Source: Akkermansia muciniphila (GTDB lineage Bacteria; Verrucomicrobiota; Verrucomicrobiia; Limisphaerales; UBA9464). Taken from it: a stretch of DNA of 12,091 nucleotides. A model generated the notes under the pieces. That model was not told the origin of the DNA. It saw only the letters and a program-made list of their open reading frames with translations, and made no database searches. Shown here in pieces: positions 1-8,474 of this stretch. Both the position numbers and the translations under genes were made by a program. How positions within the stretch are numbered: the stretch's first letter is position 1; the number at the start of each line of letters is the position of its first letter. The stretch covers positions 1 through 12,091 of the forward strand of contig CAMCFL010000039.1 in the NCBI GenBank assembly GCA_945873715.1, written 5' to 3'.

Positions 1-3000
1 GTGTCCCTGCTCGTTGCCATTGCCCACGCGGCACCGCAGATCGCCGTCCGCGTCCTGCCCGTCCCAGCTCCCGCTCCCGCTGGCTTTGAGCCGATCGAGG
101 CCATCGGTGCCGGCATCGGCTTCACCAACGCCCTGCCCCTGACAGACGCGCTCCGGAACCAGATCCTGCTCAATGGATCGGGCGTGGCCGCCGGCGATTT
201 CGACCAGGACGGTTGGGTGGACCTCTTTTTTTGCAGCCTTCGGGGTGGGAACCGACTGTTCCGCAATCTGGGCGGCTGGCGCTTCCAACCGGTTCCTGCG
301 GGTGCCGCCCATCTCCCCGATCTTGCCTGTACCGGAGTGGCCTCTGCGGATGCCGATGGGGACGGAGACCTCGACCTCTTCCTCAACGCGCTTGGCAGCG
401 GTACCCGTCTCTTCCTCAACGATGGCAAGGCGGGATTCATCGAAGCACCCGAATCCGGACTGCTCCGGAATGGCGGAACCCACTCGCTCGCCCTGGCGGA
501 CCTGGACGCAGACGGTGACCTCGACCTCTACGTGACCCAGTACCGAACCGCCACCGTCCGCGACAATCCCATCCCGGTCTCAATCCGAAAGGTCAACGGC
601 CGACTCGTTCCGGCCGCAGGATTTGAGGACCGATTCCTCGTTCACACCCAACCGGGGGGTAAGGGATCCCTGATTGAGCTCGGCGAACCCGATTCGCTCT
701 ATCTCAACGACGGCAAGGGGCATTTCGCCCTGCAATCGTGGACCTCGGGACGGTTCCGCAACGCCGATGGCTCCCCCCTCTCCGAACCGCCCCGCGACTG
801 GGGACTCTCCGTCCTGATCCGTGACCTGGATGACGATGGCGACCCCGATCTGTACGTGTGCAATGACTTCGCCACCCCGGACCGTTTCTGGTTGAACGAC
901 GGACACGGCAATTTCCGGGCCGCGCCCGCGGACACACTCCACCACACCAGTTGGGCATCGATGGCCGCAGACGCCGCGGACATCGACGGCGATGGCCGCC
1001 TGGATCTCTTTGTTTCCGACATGCTCAGCCAGAGCCTCGTCCGCCGTCGGGTTCAACGAGCCAATGCCCGGCCTACCGCCCATCCCGAGGATGAGACCCA
1101 GGACCGTCCACAGGTCTCGCGAAACACGCTCTTCTGGAATCGGGGCGACGGCCATTACTCCGAGATCGCCTGCCTGGCGGGCGTCGAAGCCAGCGAATGG
1201 ACCTGGGGCTCGGTCTTCTCCGATGTCGATCTGGACGGCCATCCCGACCTGCTGCTGGGAACCGGGCACGGCTTCGACATGCAGGATGCCGACGTGTCGG
1301 AGCGGATCGCCAGCGCCCGGCGCCGTGGCCAGCGCGGTTCCCCAGAAGCCACCTATCCACCCTTCCACACGCCCACCGTCGCTTTCCGAAACCGCGGGGA
1401 TCTCACCTTCGAAGACGTCTCCAGCCGTTGGCACTTCGACCGCGTTGGCATCACCCATGGCGTGATCCTCGCCGATCTCGACAACGACGGGGACATGGAT
1501 GTCGTCACGTCCAACCTCAATGCTCCCCCTGGACTTTTCCGCAACACCACGGCGGCACCCCGGATCGCCATCCTGCTCCGCGGCCGCGCCCCGAACACCA
1601 GCGCGGTCGGTGCGCGACTCCGTCTCGCCGGAACCCCCATCCCACAACCCCAGGAAATCACCGCCGGCGGCCGCTATCTGTCCGGGGACGAATCACGCCG
1701 CGTCTTTGCCGCTGCCACCGGCGCGGGCGTGACTCTCGAAGTCCATTGGCCCGACGGAACACTCAGCCGGACAGAAGGCCTGGAGCCCGGCTGCGAGTAC
1801 ACCCTGACGCAGCCAGACGCCGGACCGCCGCCCGCGCCCGCCCCTGCCCCTGCCGCGCTTGCTCCTGCCCAGATCCGGTGGGTGGATTCGACTCCCCCCA
1901 CCTCGTCTTCCGCGCCGCTTCCGGCCTGGATGCCCTGGTCCGCCGACCGGGATGCCTCCGCCGCGTTGGGCGATCTGAACGCCGATGGCTGGGAAGACTG
2001 GGTGACCTGCACCGGAACCGGTCACACGCCGGTGATTCGCATCCATGACGGCAAGGGTGGATGGCGACCACTTCCACTCCCATCCGAGGCCTCGGAAATG
2101 CGCGGCCCGGTCGCATTTCACCAGACGGACTCCGGAGTCCACCTCCTCGGTTTCCTGCCGTCCACCCACCCCGGCCAGTCGGATCTGGTCGAACTCGGGT
2201 GGGCTGATTCGCGCTGGTCGATGCACCGTACTCTCACCCATCTCCCGTCCTCCATCGGAGCCCTGGCGCAGGGCGACCTCGATGCCGACGGGCACGTGGA
2301 TGTCTTCTTCGGTGCCGGGTCCGACCCTGCCCGCTTTCCCCTCGCCTCCCCCTCCCAACTCTGGAGCTGGCACGGAACCCGGTGGGTCCAGAGACCCCTC
2401 CCGGCTGAGGATATGGGCCCCGTCCACGCGGCCCTCATCGCCGACCTGGATCGAGATGGGCGACCGGAACTCGTCGTGGCCTCGGACGGGCACCCCATTC
2501 GTGCCTGGTCGCTTCAGGAAACGGGTTGGAGGAAAGTTCCATCCGCCCCTTCCGCGACCGCTCCCGGCCTCTGGAACCAACTGATGGCCGTGGACCTCGA
2601 CAACGATGGAAGGCTGGAAGTCATCGTGTCCGGCTGGGGACACAACACGGCGTGGCAACGTTTCCTCCCCCAAGGCCTCCACCTGGCCGGGGTCGATGCC
2701 AGCGACGGTCGCCGCGCGGTGATCGAACTCCACGGACCCATCGATGGGGCGGTCCCGCTTCGGGACTTCCGCGAATTCCGGGAATTGCTTCCCACCCTGA
2801 CCACCGATTTTACCACCCATGCTCCGTTCGCACGAACCCCGGCGGCGGATCTCCCCTCCTGGCCTCTTCGGAATCCGGCCATCTCCCTCCGTGAGCTCGG
2901 TTCGATGATCCTCCGGCTCGATCATGGCCAACTCCACTCGAGCCTCCTCCCCGCCCCCGTTCAGTTCGCGCCCGTCTTCGGAATGGCCACCCTCGATTCG

Positions 3001-3492
3001 GATGCCGACGGCCACGAAGACCTGTTCCTCACCAGCCAGGCCGATGGATTGGGCACCGGATCATCCCGCCTCGACGGAGCCAGCATCGAGTGGCTTCGGT
3101 CCGATCGTCGCGGGGGATGGGATCTGGTCCACTCCACGAAACCCGTCGGAACCATCGGCTGGCGCACGGTGATCGCAGGGGATATCGACCATGACGGGCG
3201 AATCGATCTCCTCCTCACGGCGGCCGACGGACGGAGCGCGGTCCGATCGGATGCACTCGGCTCCCGAGGACTCCGATACCGGATCGAAGGACCACCCGGG
3301 AACCCTTCAGGAATCTCGGCGGTGCTCCGCGCCGGTTCAGCAGGTCCGGCGCGGCAGGTGACCGGACCGCAGGGCGTCTGGACCGGCCCGCGTCCGACCT
3401 CACTGGAAATCATCTGGCCCGGGGGACGGCGCACCGGTGTGGCGGTCCCGCCAGACGCCTCGGAAGTGATCCTGCGCTGGCAAGCGCCTTGA
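1..3492 (+). CDS. FG-GAP/VCBS beta-propeller protein with two UnbV (ASPIC) domains, 5' end probably outside window
   Basis: Large extracytoplasmic repeat protein, 1163 codons visible. Asp-rich calcium-loop motifs of the DxDxDGxxD type occur in two sets: residues 66-74, 117-125, 167-175, 275-283, 327-335, 408-416 and 492-500, then 658-666, 759-767, 815-823, 865-873, 999-1007 and 1061-1069. The first set of seven fits one seven-bladed propeller and is followed by an UnbV/ASPIC-like domain at about 520-603 (SAVGARL, GGRYLSGDE, VHWPDG). A Pro/Ala-rich linker at about 605-622 leads into the second set, which ends in a shorter UnbV-like tail with IIWPGG near the C-terminus. The window's first codon is GTG. 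The hydrophobic LLVAIAHAAP just after it looks like the end of a signal peptide without its basic N-region, so the true start is probably upstream. Such proteins (CRTAC1-like) are thought to act outside the cytoplasm, perhaps in adhesion or complex assembly; substrate unknown. Confidence 0.88.
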   Translation: MSLLVAIAHAAPQIAVRVLPVPAPAPAGFEPIEAIGAGIGFTNALPLTDALRNQILLNGSGVAAGDFDQDGWVDLFFCSLRGGNRLFRNLGGWRFQPVPAGAAHLPDLACTGVASADADGDGDLDLFLNALGSGTRLFLNDGKAGFIEAPESGLLRNGGTHSLALADLDADGDLDLYVTQYRTATVRDNPIPVSIRKVNGRLVPAAGFEDRFLVHTQPGGKGSLIELGEPDSLYLNDGKGHFALQSWTSGRFRNADGSPLSEPPRDWGLSVLIRDLDDDGDPDLYVCNDFATPDRFWLNDGHGNFRAAPADTLHHTSWASMAADAADIDGDGRLDLFVSDMLSQSLVRRRVQRANARPTAHPEDETQDRPQVSRNTLFWNRGDGHYSEIACLAGVEASEWTWGSVFSDVDLDGHPDLLLGTGHGFDMQDADVSERIASARRRGQRGSPEATYPPFHTPTVAFRNRGDLTFEDVSSRWHFDRVGITHGVILADLDNDGDMDVVTSNLNAPPGLFRNTTAAPRIAILLRGRAPNTSAVGARLRLAGTPIPQPQEITAGGRYLSGDESRRVFAAATGAGVTLEVHWPDGTLSRTEGLEPGCEYTLTQPDAGPPPAPAPAPAALAPAQIRWVDSTPPTSSSAPLPAWMPWSADRDASAALGDLNADGWEDWVTCTGTGHTPVIRIHDGKGGWRPLPLPSEASEMRGPVAFHQTDSGVHLLGFLPSTHPGQSDLVELGWADSRWSMHRTLTHLPSSIGALAQGDLDADGHVDVFFGAGSDPARFPLASPSQLWSWHGTRWVQRPLPAEDMGPVHAALIADLDRDGRPELVVASDGHPIRAWSLQETGWRKVPSAPSATAPGLWNQLMAVDLDNDGRLEVIVSGWGHNTAWQRFLPQGLHLAGVDASDGRRAVIELHGPIDGAVPLRDFREFRELLPTLTTDFTTHAPFARTPAADLPSWPLRNPAISLRELGSMILRLDHGQLHSSLLPAPVQFAPVFGMATLDSDADGHEDLFLTSQADGLGTGSSRLDGASIEWLRSDRRGGWDLVHSTKPVGTIGWRTVIAGDIDHDGRIDLLLTAADGRSAVRSDALGSRGLRYRIEGPPGNPSGISAVLRAGSAGPARQVTGPQGVWTGPRPTSLEIIWPGGRRTGVAVPPDASEVILRWQAP

Positions 3493-3498
3493 GCACGA

Positions 3499-5352
3499 TC
3501 AGTCCAGGACGCTCAGTTCGCGGTTGGCCTTGCGCAGCTTCTGCGAGAGGGACCGACTGAGGTTGGTCAGGAGCTTGATGCAGATCTCCGGGGCCGTTTT
3601 CCGGAGATGATCAAAGCGCTCCAGACTCAGGAATTCGCACTCCACATCCGAGTCGGCCACGATCGTCGCCGAACGCGGTGCCCGATCGATCATGGCCATC
3701 TCGCCGAAGCACATCCCGGCCGAAAAGGTGGCCAACCTGCGGGCGGTGCCGCTCTGGGTCGGAACGATCACACTGACCGTACCCCGGGTCAGGAAATACA
3801 ATTCGGCGGCCCGTTCTCCCACCGAAATGATGGAGACCCCACACTCGAACGGTCGGGACACCAGGCAGGCTGAAAACGTCTCGATCTCCTCGGGTTCGAA
3901 TCCCTGGCACAGCTCGAACTCCGCGGCCCGGACCCGATGATCGGTCCGCCGTCCGGGAAGCACGTCGGAAAGGACCCGGTTCTCGCAGGCCTCCAGGGCA
4001 AGGTCGTTGTCTTCGTAAGCCCGGAAGAGTTCCTCACAGCGCCGTCCCAGCTTGGCCTTGAAGTAGCGGCGCAGGAGCGGATGCCGGTCGGCATGGGTGA
4101 AGAAGGTCTGCTTGCCCGCCTCACCGAGCTTGCACACCAGGTGCCAGAAGAGACGGCACGCGCTCTCGTTCAAGGTCTGCACCCGCCTGAGATCGAGAAC
4201 CAACTGCTCGATGCGGGTGAAGTTCTCCATGATCTCGTTCACCACCACCTCGGTCGTGGCAAACGTCAGATGGCCCTGCAACTGGAAGACCCGGATGCTG
4301 CCACCCGACGTCCGCAACGCCACCAATTCCTCGGCGGTCCGGACCCGACTCGAATTGAGCTCAGCCCCGGTGAACTGGCGTCGGATGGTCGATCGTCCCG
4401 CCGCCTGCCGGTTCAGCAGGTGGAGATCCCAGTGCCGCGACAGTTCATCGCAGACGCGGATCCCCCGGACGCTGTTGCCCCGGGCATCGAGTCGCGGTGA
4501 GTACACCCCGATTCCCACCTGACCTGGCAGGACGGCGATCACCCCCCCGGCAACGCCACTCTTGGCCGGCATTCCGACCTTGTACATCCACTCGCCGGCA
4601 TAGTCGTACATGCCGCAGGATCCCATCACGCTGAGGACATTCTCCACGTACTCACCCCGGATCGCCTGCCGCCCAGTCACCGGATTGACGCCCCGGTTGG
4701 CCAGCGTCGCCGCCATGATGCCCAGATCCCGACAGGTCACCGAGACCGAGCACTGCCGGAAGTAAAGATCGACCGCCTCGATGGGATCTCCCTCCAGGAT
4801 GCTGTAGTTGCGCAGCATGTGGCCAATCGCCCGATTCCGGTGCCCCGTTTCGTCCTCGGACCGATAGACCGAACTGTCCATTGCCAGAGGCCGACCCGCA
4901 TAGAGCGAGAGCATCTCGAGGACGCGCTTGAAACGGTTCACCCGCCCCTTTCCCCCGATCAGGCCGGCCGCCGCAATGGCTCCGGCGTTGATCATCGGAT
5001 TGCGCGGCCTTCCGGTACCGACCTCGAGACTGATGGAGTTGAAGGCGTCCCCGGTCGGTTCCACTCCCACCTTCTCCAGCACGGGCCCTCGCCCATTGTC
5101 CTCCAGCGCCAACCCATACACGAAAGGCTTGGAAACCGACTGGATGGTGAAGGGCACCGCCGAGTCGCCCACTTCGTAGACCGTTCCATTGGCCGTCACC
5201 AGACAGATGCCAAACGCACTGGGGTCCGCCTTGGACAACTCCGGGATGTAGGTGGCCACCTCTCCGTCATCCAGACTCGCAAGCGATTCATGCAGTTGTC
5301 GCAGCAGGTCCAGAACGGGCGAGGAACACGTGGAATCGGAAGGTTCCGTCAT
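3499..5352 (-). CDS. glsA: Glutaminase A fused to STAS and cyclic-nucleotide-binding domains
   Basis: Predicted cytoplasmic glutaminase converting L-glutamine to L-glutamate and ammonia; 617 aa, about twice a plain bacterial GlsA (roughly 300-310 aa). Residues 1-315 are the serine-dependent beta-lactamase-fold glutaminase. The SxxK pair is S72/K75, and the other expected active-site residues are present: Y35 (YIPEL), N122 (INAGAI), E166 and N173 (SEDETGHRN), Y197, Y249 (CGMYD) and V267 (KSGVAGG). Residues about 350-445 resemble a STAS domain (QLQGHLTF, LVLDLRRV). Residues about 485-605 form a cyclic-nucleotide-binding domain whose phosphate-binding cassette is intact (FGEMAMIDRAPRSATI, 549-564, with R560). 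This suggests control by a nucleotide and by protein partners; which nucleotide is unknown. The ATG at 5350-5352 gives the full family N-terminus, but its Shine-Dalgarno is weak. It is convergent with the propeller gene, 6 nt apart. The 162 nt upstream hold no gene and no clear promoter. Confidence 0.93.
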   Translation of the reverse strand: MTEPSDSTCSSPVLDLLRQLHESLASLDDGEVATYIPELSKADPSAFGICLVTANGTVYEVGDSAVPFTIQSVSKPFVYGLALEDNGRGPVLEKVGVEPTGDAFNSISLEVGTGRPRNPMINAGAIAAAGLIGGKGRVNRFKRVLEMLSLYAGRPLAMDSSVYRSEDETGHRNRAIGHMLRNYSILEGDPIEAVDLYFRQCSVSVTCRDLGIMAATLANRGVNPVTGRQAIRGEYVENVLSVMGSCGMYDYAGEWMYKVGMPAKSGVAGGVIAVLPGQVGIGVYSPRLDARGNSVRGIRVCDELSRHWDLHLLNRQAAGRSTIRRQFTGAELNSSRVRTAEELVALRTSGGSIRVFQLQGHLTFATTEVVVNEIMENFTRIEQLVLDLRRVQTLNESACRLFWHLVCKLGEAGKQTFFTHADRHPLLRRYFKAKLGRRCEELFRAYEDNDLALEACENRVLSDVLPGRRTDHRVRAAEFELCQGFEPEEIETFSACLVSRPFECGVSIISVGERAAELYFLTRGTVSVIVPTQSGTARRLATFSAGMCFGEMAMIDRAPRSATIVADSDVECEFLSLERFDHLRKTAPEICIKLLTNLSRSLSQKLRKANRELSVLD

Positions 5353-5514
5353 TGGTACTCGTGAATGGGATCAATGGACGCAACCGTCGTGCCACAAAAC
5401 ACAACACGCGCAGTCTGCACACCCTTGACCAGCGGACCGCAGGAACGGTTGCCGCCGGACCGCAACGCCCCTTCCATGGTGGAGATTTAGACAGTCTGGA
5501 CAAGGAAAGCCGAC

Positions 5515-5886
5515 TCAGGCCGGGTCCGAGCCCGGTTCCGGACCGTACTCGTTGTCCCCCGCCGTGCTGGGTTGCACCATGAAGTAGAGGACGATGAACC
5601 CTCCCACGCAGGGAACGAACGCCAACAGCAGAAAGAATCCACTCCTGCCCTGGTCGTGCAGGCGACGAACTCCGACGGCAATGGACGGGATCAGTACCGC
5701 CAGGGTGTAGAGAGCACTGAGGCCGACGAAGGCCTCCATGTTGATCATCTTGCCGATCAGCAGATCGACCACCGCCAGCACGATGCTGGCAAGGATATTG
5801 AAAAGGATGAAGAACCAGTACTCGGAGCGACCGGCCCGACCCTAGAAAGTGGCGTATTGTTTGAGAACGGCGAGATACCATTTCAT
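5515..5886 (-). pseudogene. DUF805 inner-membrane protein interrupted by in-frame TAG at codon 15
   Basis: Reading down the minus strand from ATG at 5884-5886 gives MKWYLAVLKQYATF, then TAG at 5842-5844, then in the same frame GRAGRSEYWFFILFN, a long hydrophobic stretch, the family motif VGVRRLHDQGRSGFF and the tail GDNEYGPEPG before TGA at 5515-5517. Both sides of the stop match the usual DUF805 (YhaH/YhaI-like) layout, in which the TF and GRA segments are joined by one residue, often Ser. The product would be about 123 aa, normal for the family, with three or so membrane helices. A GTG at 5779-5781 could give an 88-aa fragment, but it would lose the conserved GR-EYW segment and most of the first helix. 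The break is either a recent nonsense mutation (for example TCG to TAG), a base-call error, or a readthrough or suppressed stop. DUF805 function is not established. The gene is divergent from prepilin 1 and upstream of glsA on the same strand. Confidence 0.85.
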
Positions 5887-5958
5887 ACGCCCCGAAACGT
5901 GGCGGGGAGTGCCGCACCCGGCGAGCCCGAAAATGGGAGGGGGCCCGGAAACGTTGAC

Positions 5959-6003
5959 CGGAAACCGGCAACTGGGAACTGGCATCTCCCCCTCCGGTTT
6001 CCG
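5959..6003 (+). promoter_or_regulatory. Perfect 10-bp inverted repeat in the leader of prepilin 1
   Basis: CGGAAACCGG at 5959-5968 is the exact reverse complement of CCGGTTTCCG at 5994-6003, separated by 25 nt. The right arm ends 12 nt before the ATG of prepilin 1, which has no visible Shine-Dalgarno. A purine-rich GGAGGGGG (5938-5945) and a pyrimidine-rich CCCCCTCC (5988-5995) offer an alternative pairing. It could be a leader RNA hairpin that affects translation or a binding site between the divergent genes; both are inferences. Confidence 0.4.
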
Positions 6004-6015
6004 TATCTTCCCATC

Positions 6016-6750
<735 letters not shown>

Positions 6751-6805
6751 GGGGGCGGATTCCGGATTGGATCCCCGCCCGATCCGTGCGTTGATCGGGG
6801 AAAGA

Positions 6806-8182
6806 ATGCAAATCACAAACCTCAATCCGGACGCCGATATCGGCGCCAGCGCGTGGCACGTCGAGTTCGAAGGCCACGGATTGCTGTTGGATGCCGGCAT
6901 CCATCCCAAACGCGAGGGTCGGGAGGGATTGCCCCTGCTGGGCAAGCTCGCCGCCGACGCCGTGGACGCGATCGTGATCAGCCACTGCCACCACGATCAT
7001 GTGGGCGCCCTCCCGGTCGCGCTCCGCCAGTTCCCCCACGCCAGCGTGTTGATGACCGAGCTGAGCTATTTCCTGGTCGAGCGGATCCTGCACAACTCCG
7101 TCAACGTCATGGAACGTCAGCGGGAGGAACTCGGGATCCGAGAGTACCCGCTGTTCACCCACGAGGAAGTCGACGATTTCGCCGCCGTCTTTCAGGGCTT
7201 CCGCTATCGCCGGCCCATCGAATGGGCTCCACACCACCGTCGCCAGTCGGCCGGCCGCCTGCCCACCATCGAGTTCTTTGATGCCGGCCACACCCTCGGC
7301 TCCGCCGGGGTCCTGGTCCGCGGTGCCAAGCAGTCGCTTTTCTACTCGGGAGACGTCTGCTTCCACGACCAGACCCTCCTGCGTCGGGCCGAGTTCGGCG
7401 AGGTGCGGGCCGATGTCCTCATCCTGGAATCCACCCGCGGCGCACGGGAAGTTCCCCGGGGATTCACCCGCGAGGACGAAATCGAGCGCCTGGCCGAATC
7501 CGTCGTCAATGTCCTCAAGCGGAAGGGATCGGTCCTGATCCCCGCCTTTGCCCTGGGACGCACCCAGGAAATCCTGGCGACCCTGGCCCTCTGGATGGCA
7601 GAGGGGCGCATCCGTCGCCAACCGGTCTTCATTGGCGGCCTCGGACGGGTCTTCACCGAGATCTACGATCTGGAATCCCACCGGGCCAACCGCAACCTCA
7701 GCGGACTCAAGCTCACCGAGGCCCTCGACCTGCGGGTGCTCTCGCCCAATCTGGTGCAATCCATGAAGCTCTCCACCGGCCACATCTTCGTCCTGACGGC
7801 GGGCATGATGAACCCCAACACCGCTGCCCACGACCTCGCCGTCCGCATGGCCGGCGACGAGCGGCATGGAATCTTTTTCGTGGGGTACGCCGACCCCGAC
7901 GCCCCGGGCGGCCGTCTCAAGAAGAGCAAGCCCGGCGTCGAATTCCACTTCAGCGATTCCGGCGGCCGTCTCAAGCGACGTTGCCAACTGGAAGACTTCG
8001 ACCTGACCGCCCACGCCAATCGGGAGGACCTGATCTCGCTGGTCGGCAACGTGGATCCGAAGGTGGTCATCCTCGGCCACGGCGATGGCCCCGCCCGCGC
8101 CTGGATGGAGGACGAGATCCGGCACCAGTTTCCGCGCATCCGCGTGGAGCAGCCCGGCCCCGGCGAGAAGGTCAAAGGCTGA
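6806..8182 (+). CDS. MBL-fold beta-CASP hydrolase, RNA-type (CPSF73/Ysh1-like)
   Basis: Predicted cytoplasmic zinc-dependent nuclease, 458 aa. Metallo-beta-lactamase motifs: HCHHDH at 60-65 (H60, H62, D64, H65), H162 in GHTLGSAG and D183 in SGD. Beta-CASP motifs: A, E208 in ILESTRG; B, H403 in LTAHANRED; C, H425 in ILGHGDG. A His at motif C is typical of RNA-processing members rather than the DNA-repair branch, which has Val. Other family segments are GRTQEIL (251-257) and the glycine-rich LTAGMM (330-335). The ATG at 6806-6808 was preferred over an in-frame TTG at 6767 because GGGGA lies 4 nt before it and the protein opens with the family's N-terminal strand. It lacks the C-terminal extension of RNase J, so it is not RNase J. 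It may be cotranscribed with prepilin 1, but no functional link is evident. The exact RNA substrate cannot be told. Confidence 0.9.
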   Translation: MQITNLNPDADIGASAWHVEFEGHGLLLDAGIHPKREGREGLPLLGKLAADAVDAIVISHCHHDHVGALPVALRQFPHASVLMTELSYFLVERILHNSVNVMERQREELGIREYPLFTHEEVDDFAAVFQGFRYRRPIEWAPHHRRQSAGRLPTIEFFDAGHTLGSAGVLVRGAKQSLFYSGDVCFHDQTLLRRAEFGEVRADVLILESTRGAREVPRGFTREDEIERLAESVVNVLKRKGSVLIPAFALGRTQEILATLALWMAEGRIRRQPVFIGGLGRVFTEIYDLESHRANRNLSGLKLTEALDLRVLSPNLVQSMKLSTGHIFVLTAGMMNPNTAAHDLAVRMAGDERHGIFFVGYADPDAPGGRLKKSKPGVEFHFSDSGGRLKRRCQLEDFDLTAHANREDLISLVGNVDPKVVILGHGDGPARAWMEDEIRHQFPRIRVEQPGPGEKVKG

Positions 8183-8204
8183 GCCCGGCCCCGCACCTCG
8201 TTTG

Positions 8205-8314
8205 GGGGTGCATCTTGAGTTTGTTGTCACGAATGGAGGCCCGCTGCCCTCAGCGGGCGATTTCACATCGCCGCCTGGGGGCAGGCGGCCTACATCCACA
8301 ACAAACTGCACCCC
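8205..8314. repeat. Foldback repeat, copy 1 (two hairpins inside a degraded outer inverted repeat)
   Basis: About 110 nt, closely matching the element at 11208-11319 in the same orientation: roughly nine substitutions and one 6-nt deletion. The outer ends are inverted (GGGGTGCA at left, TGCACCCC at right). The right arm lacks CAAGAT relative to copy 2, so the outer stem is broken. Inside are hairpin A (stem 8239-8245/8252-8258, loop 8246-8251) and hairpin B (stem 8270-8276/8283-8289, loop 8277-8282). It begins 22 nt after the beta-CASP stop codon. There is no open reading frame inside. A REP/MITE-like non-autonomous element is the best description. Confidence 0.85.
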
Positions 8315-8398
8315 TCGGTTGGCAGCAGAACAAAAAATGCTGTTGCACTGCCGACGGTCGCGGAACAATGTGCGCTGCACTGCGCCATTACGGCGGCG

Positions 8399-8425
8399 GG
8401 CCGATCCGTTTTTCGGCCTGTTTTT
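8399..8425 (+). terminator. Possible intrinsic terminator after the beta-CASP gene
   Basis: GGCCGA (8399-8404) pairs with TCGGCC (8413-8418) around an 8-nt loop, and a run of five T follows two bases later (8421-8425). It lies 217 nt past the beta-CASP stop and just before the porin promoter, so it could insulate the two transcripts. The stem is short. Confidence 0.4.
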
Positions 8426-8437
8426 CAGTTATAAAAT
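8409..8437 (+). promoter_or_regulatory. Probable porin promoter
   Basis: TATAAAAT at 8430-8437 is a good -10 candidate in otherwise GC-rich sequence, with a weak T-rich -35 (TTTTTC, 8409-8414). It would give a leader of about 30 nt before the porin ATG. The -10 is the main evidence; the -35 is poor. Confidence 0.45.
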
Positions 8438-8462
8438 TGTCGTTAACAGCGTAACACAACTC

Positions 8463-8468
8463 AGGAGG
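8463..8468 (+). promoter_or_regulatory. Strong Shine-Dalgarno of the porin gene
   Basis: AGGAGG sits 6 nt before the ATG at 8475-8477. It is the strongest ribosome binding site in the window and fixes the porin start, even though the frame is open further upstream. Confidence 0.85.
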
Positions 8469-8474
8469 AACAAG

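Noticed and set aside
1693..3015. 440-codon open frame on the minus strand opposite the propeller gene
   Set aside because: A mirror frame of the repeated Asp-Gly loops; low-complexity Gly/Arg/Glu-rich sequence with no motif.
5572..6015. Long in-frame extension upstream of prepilin 1
   Set aside because: The frame is open but lies antisense to DUF805 and would place the prepilin leader far inside a protein, which prepilin peptidase processing does not allow.
6751..6805. Possible hairpin (GGGCGG with CCGCCC) between prepilin 1 and the beta-CASP gene
   Set aside because: Six base pairs with a long loop and no T-run; not enough to call a terminator.
8205..8314. CRISPR-like or insertion-sequence interpretation of the foldback repeats
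   Set aside because: Only two copies 3 kb apart, no spacer array, no cas or transposase gene and no target-site duplication seen.
8085..8474. In-frame extension upstream of the porin start
   Set aside because: It overlaps the end of the beta-CASP gene and the foldback repeat, while ATG 8475 has a strong RBS and opens a clean signal peptide.
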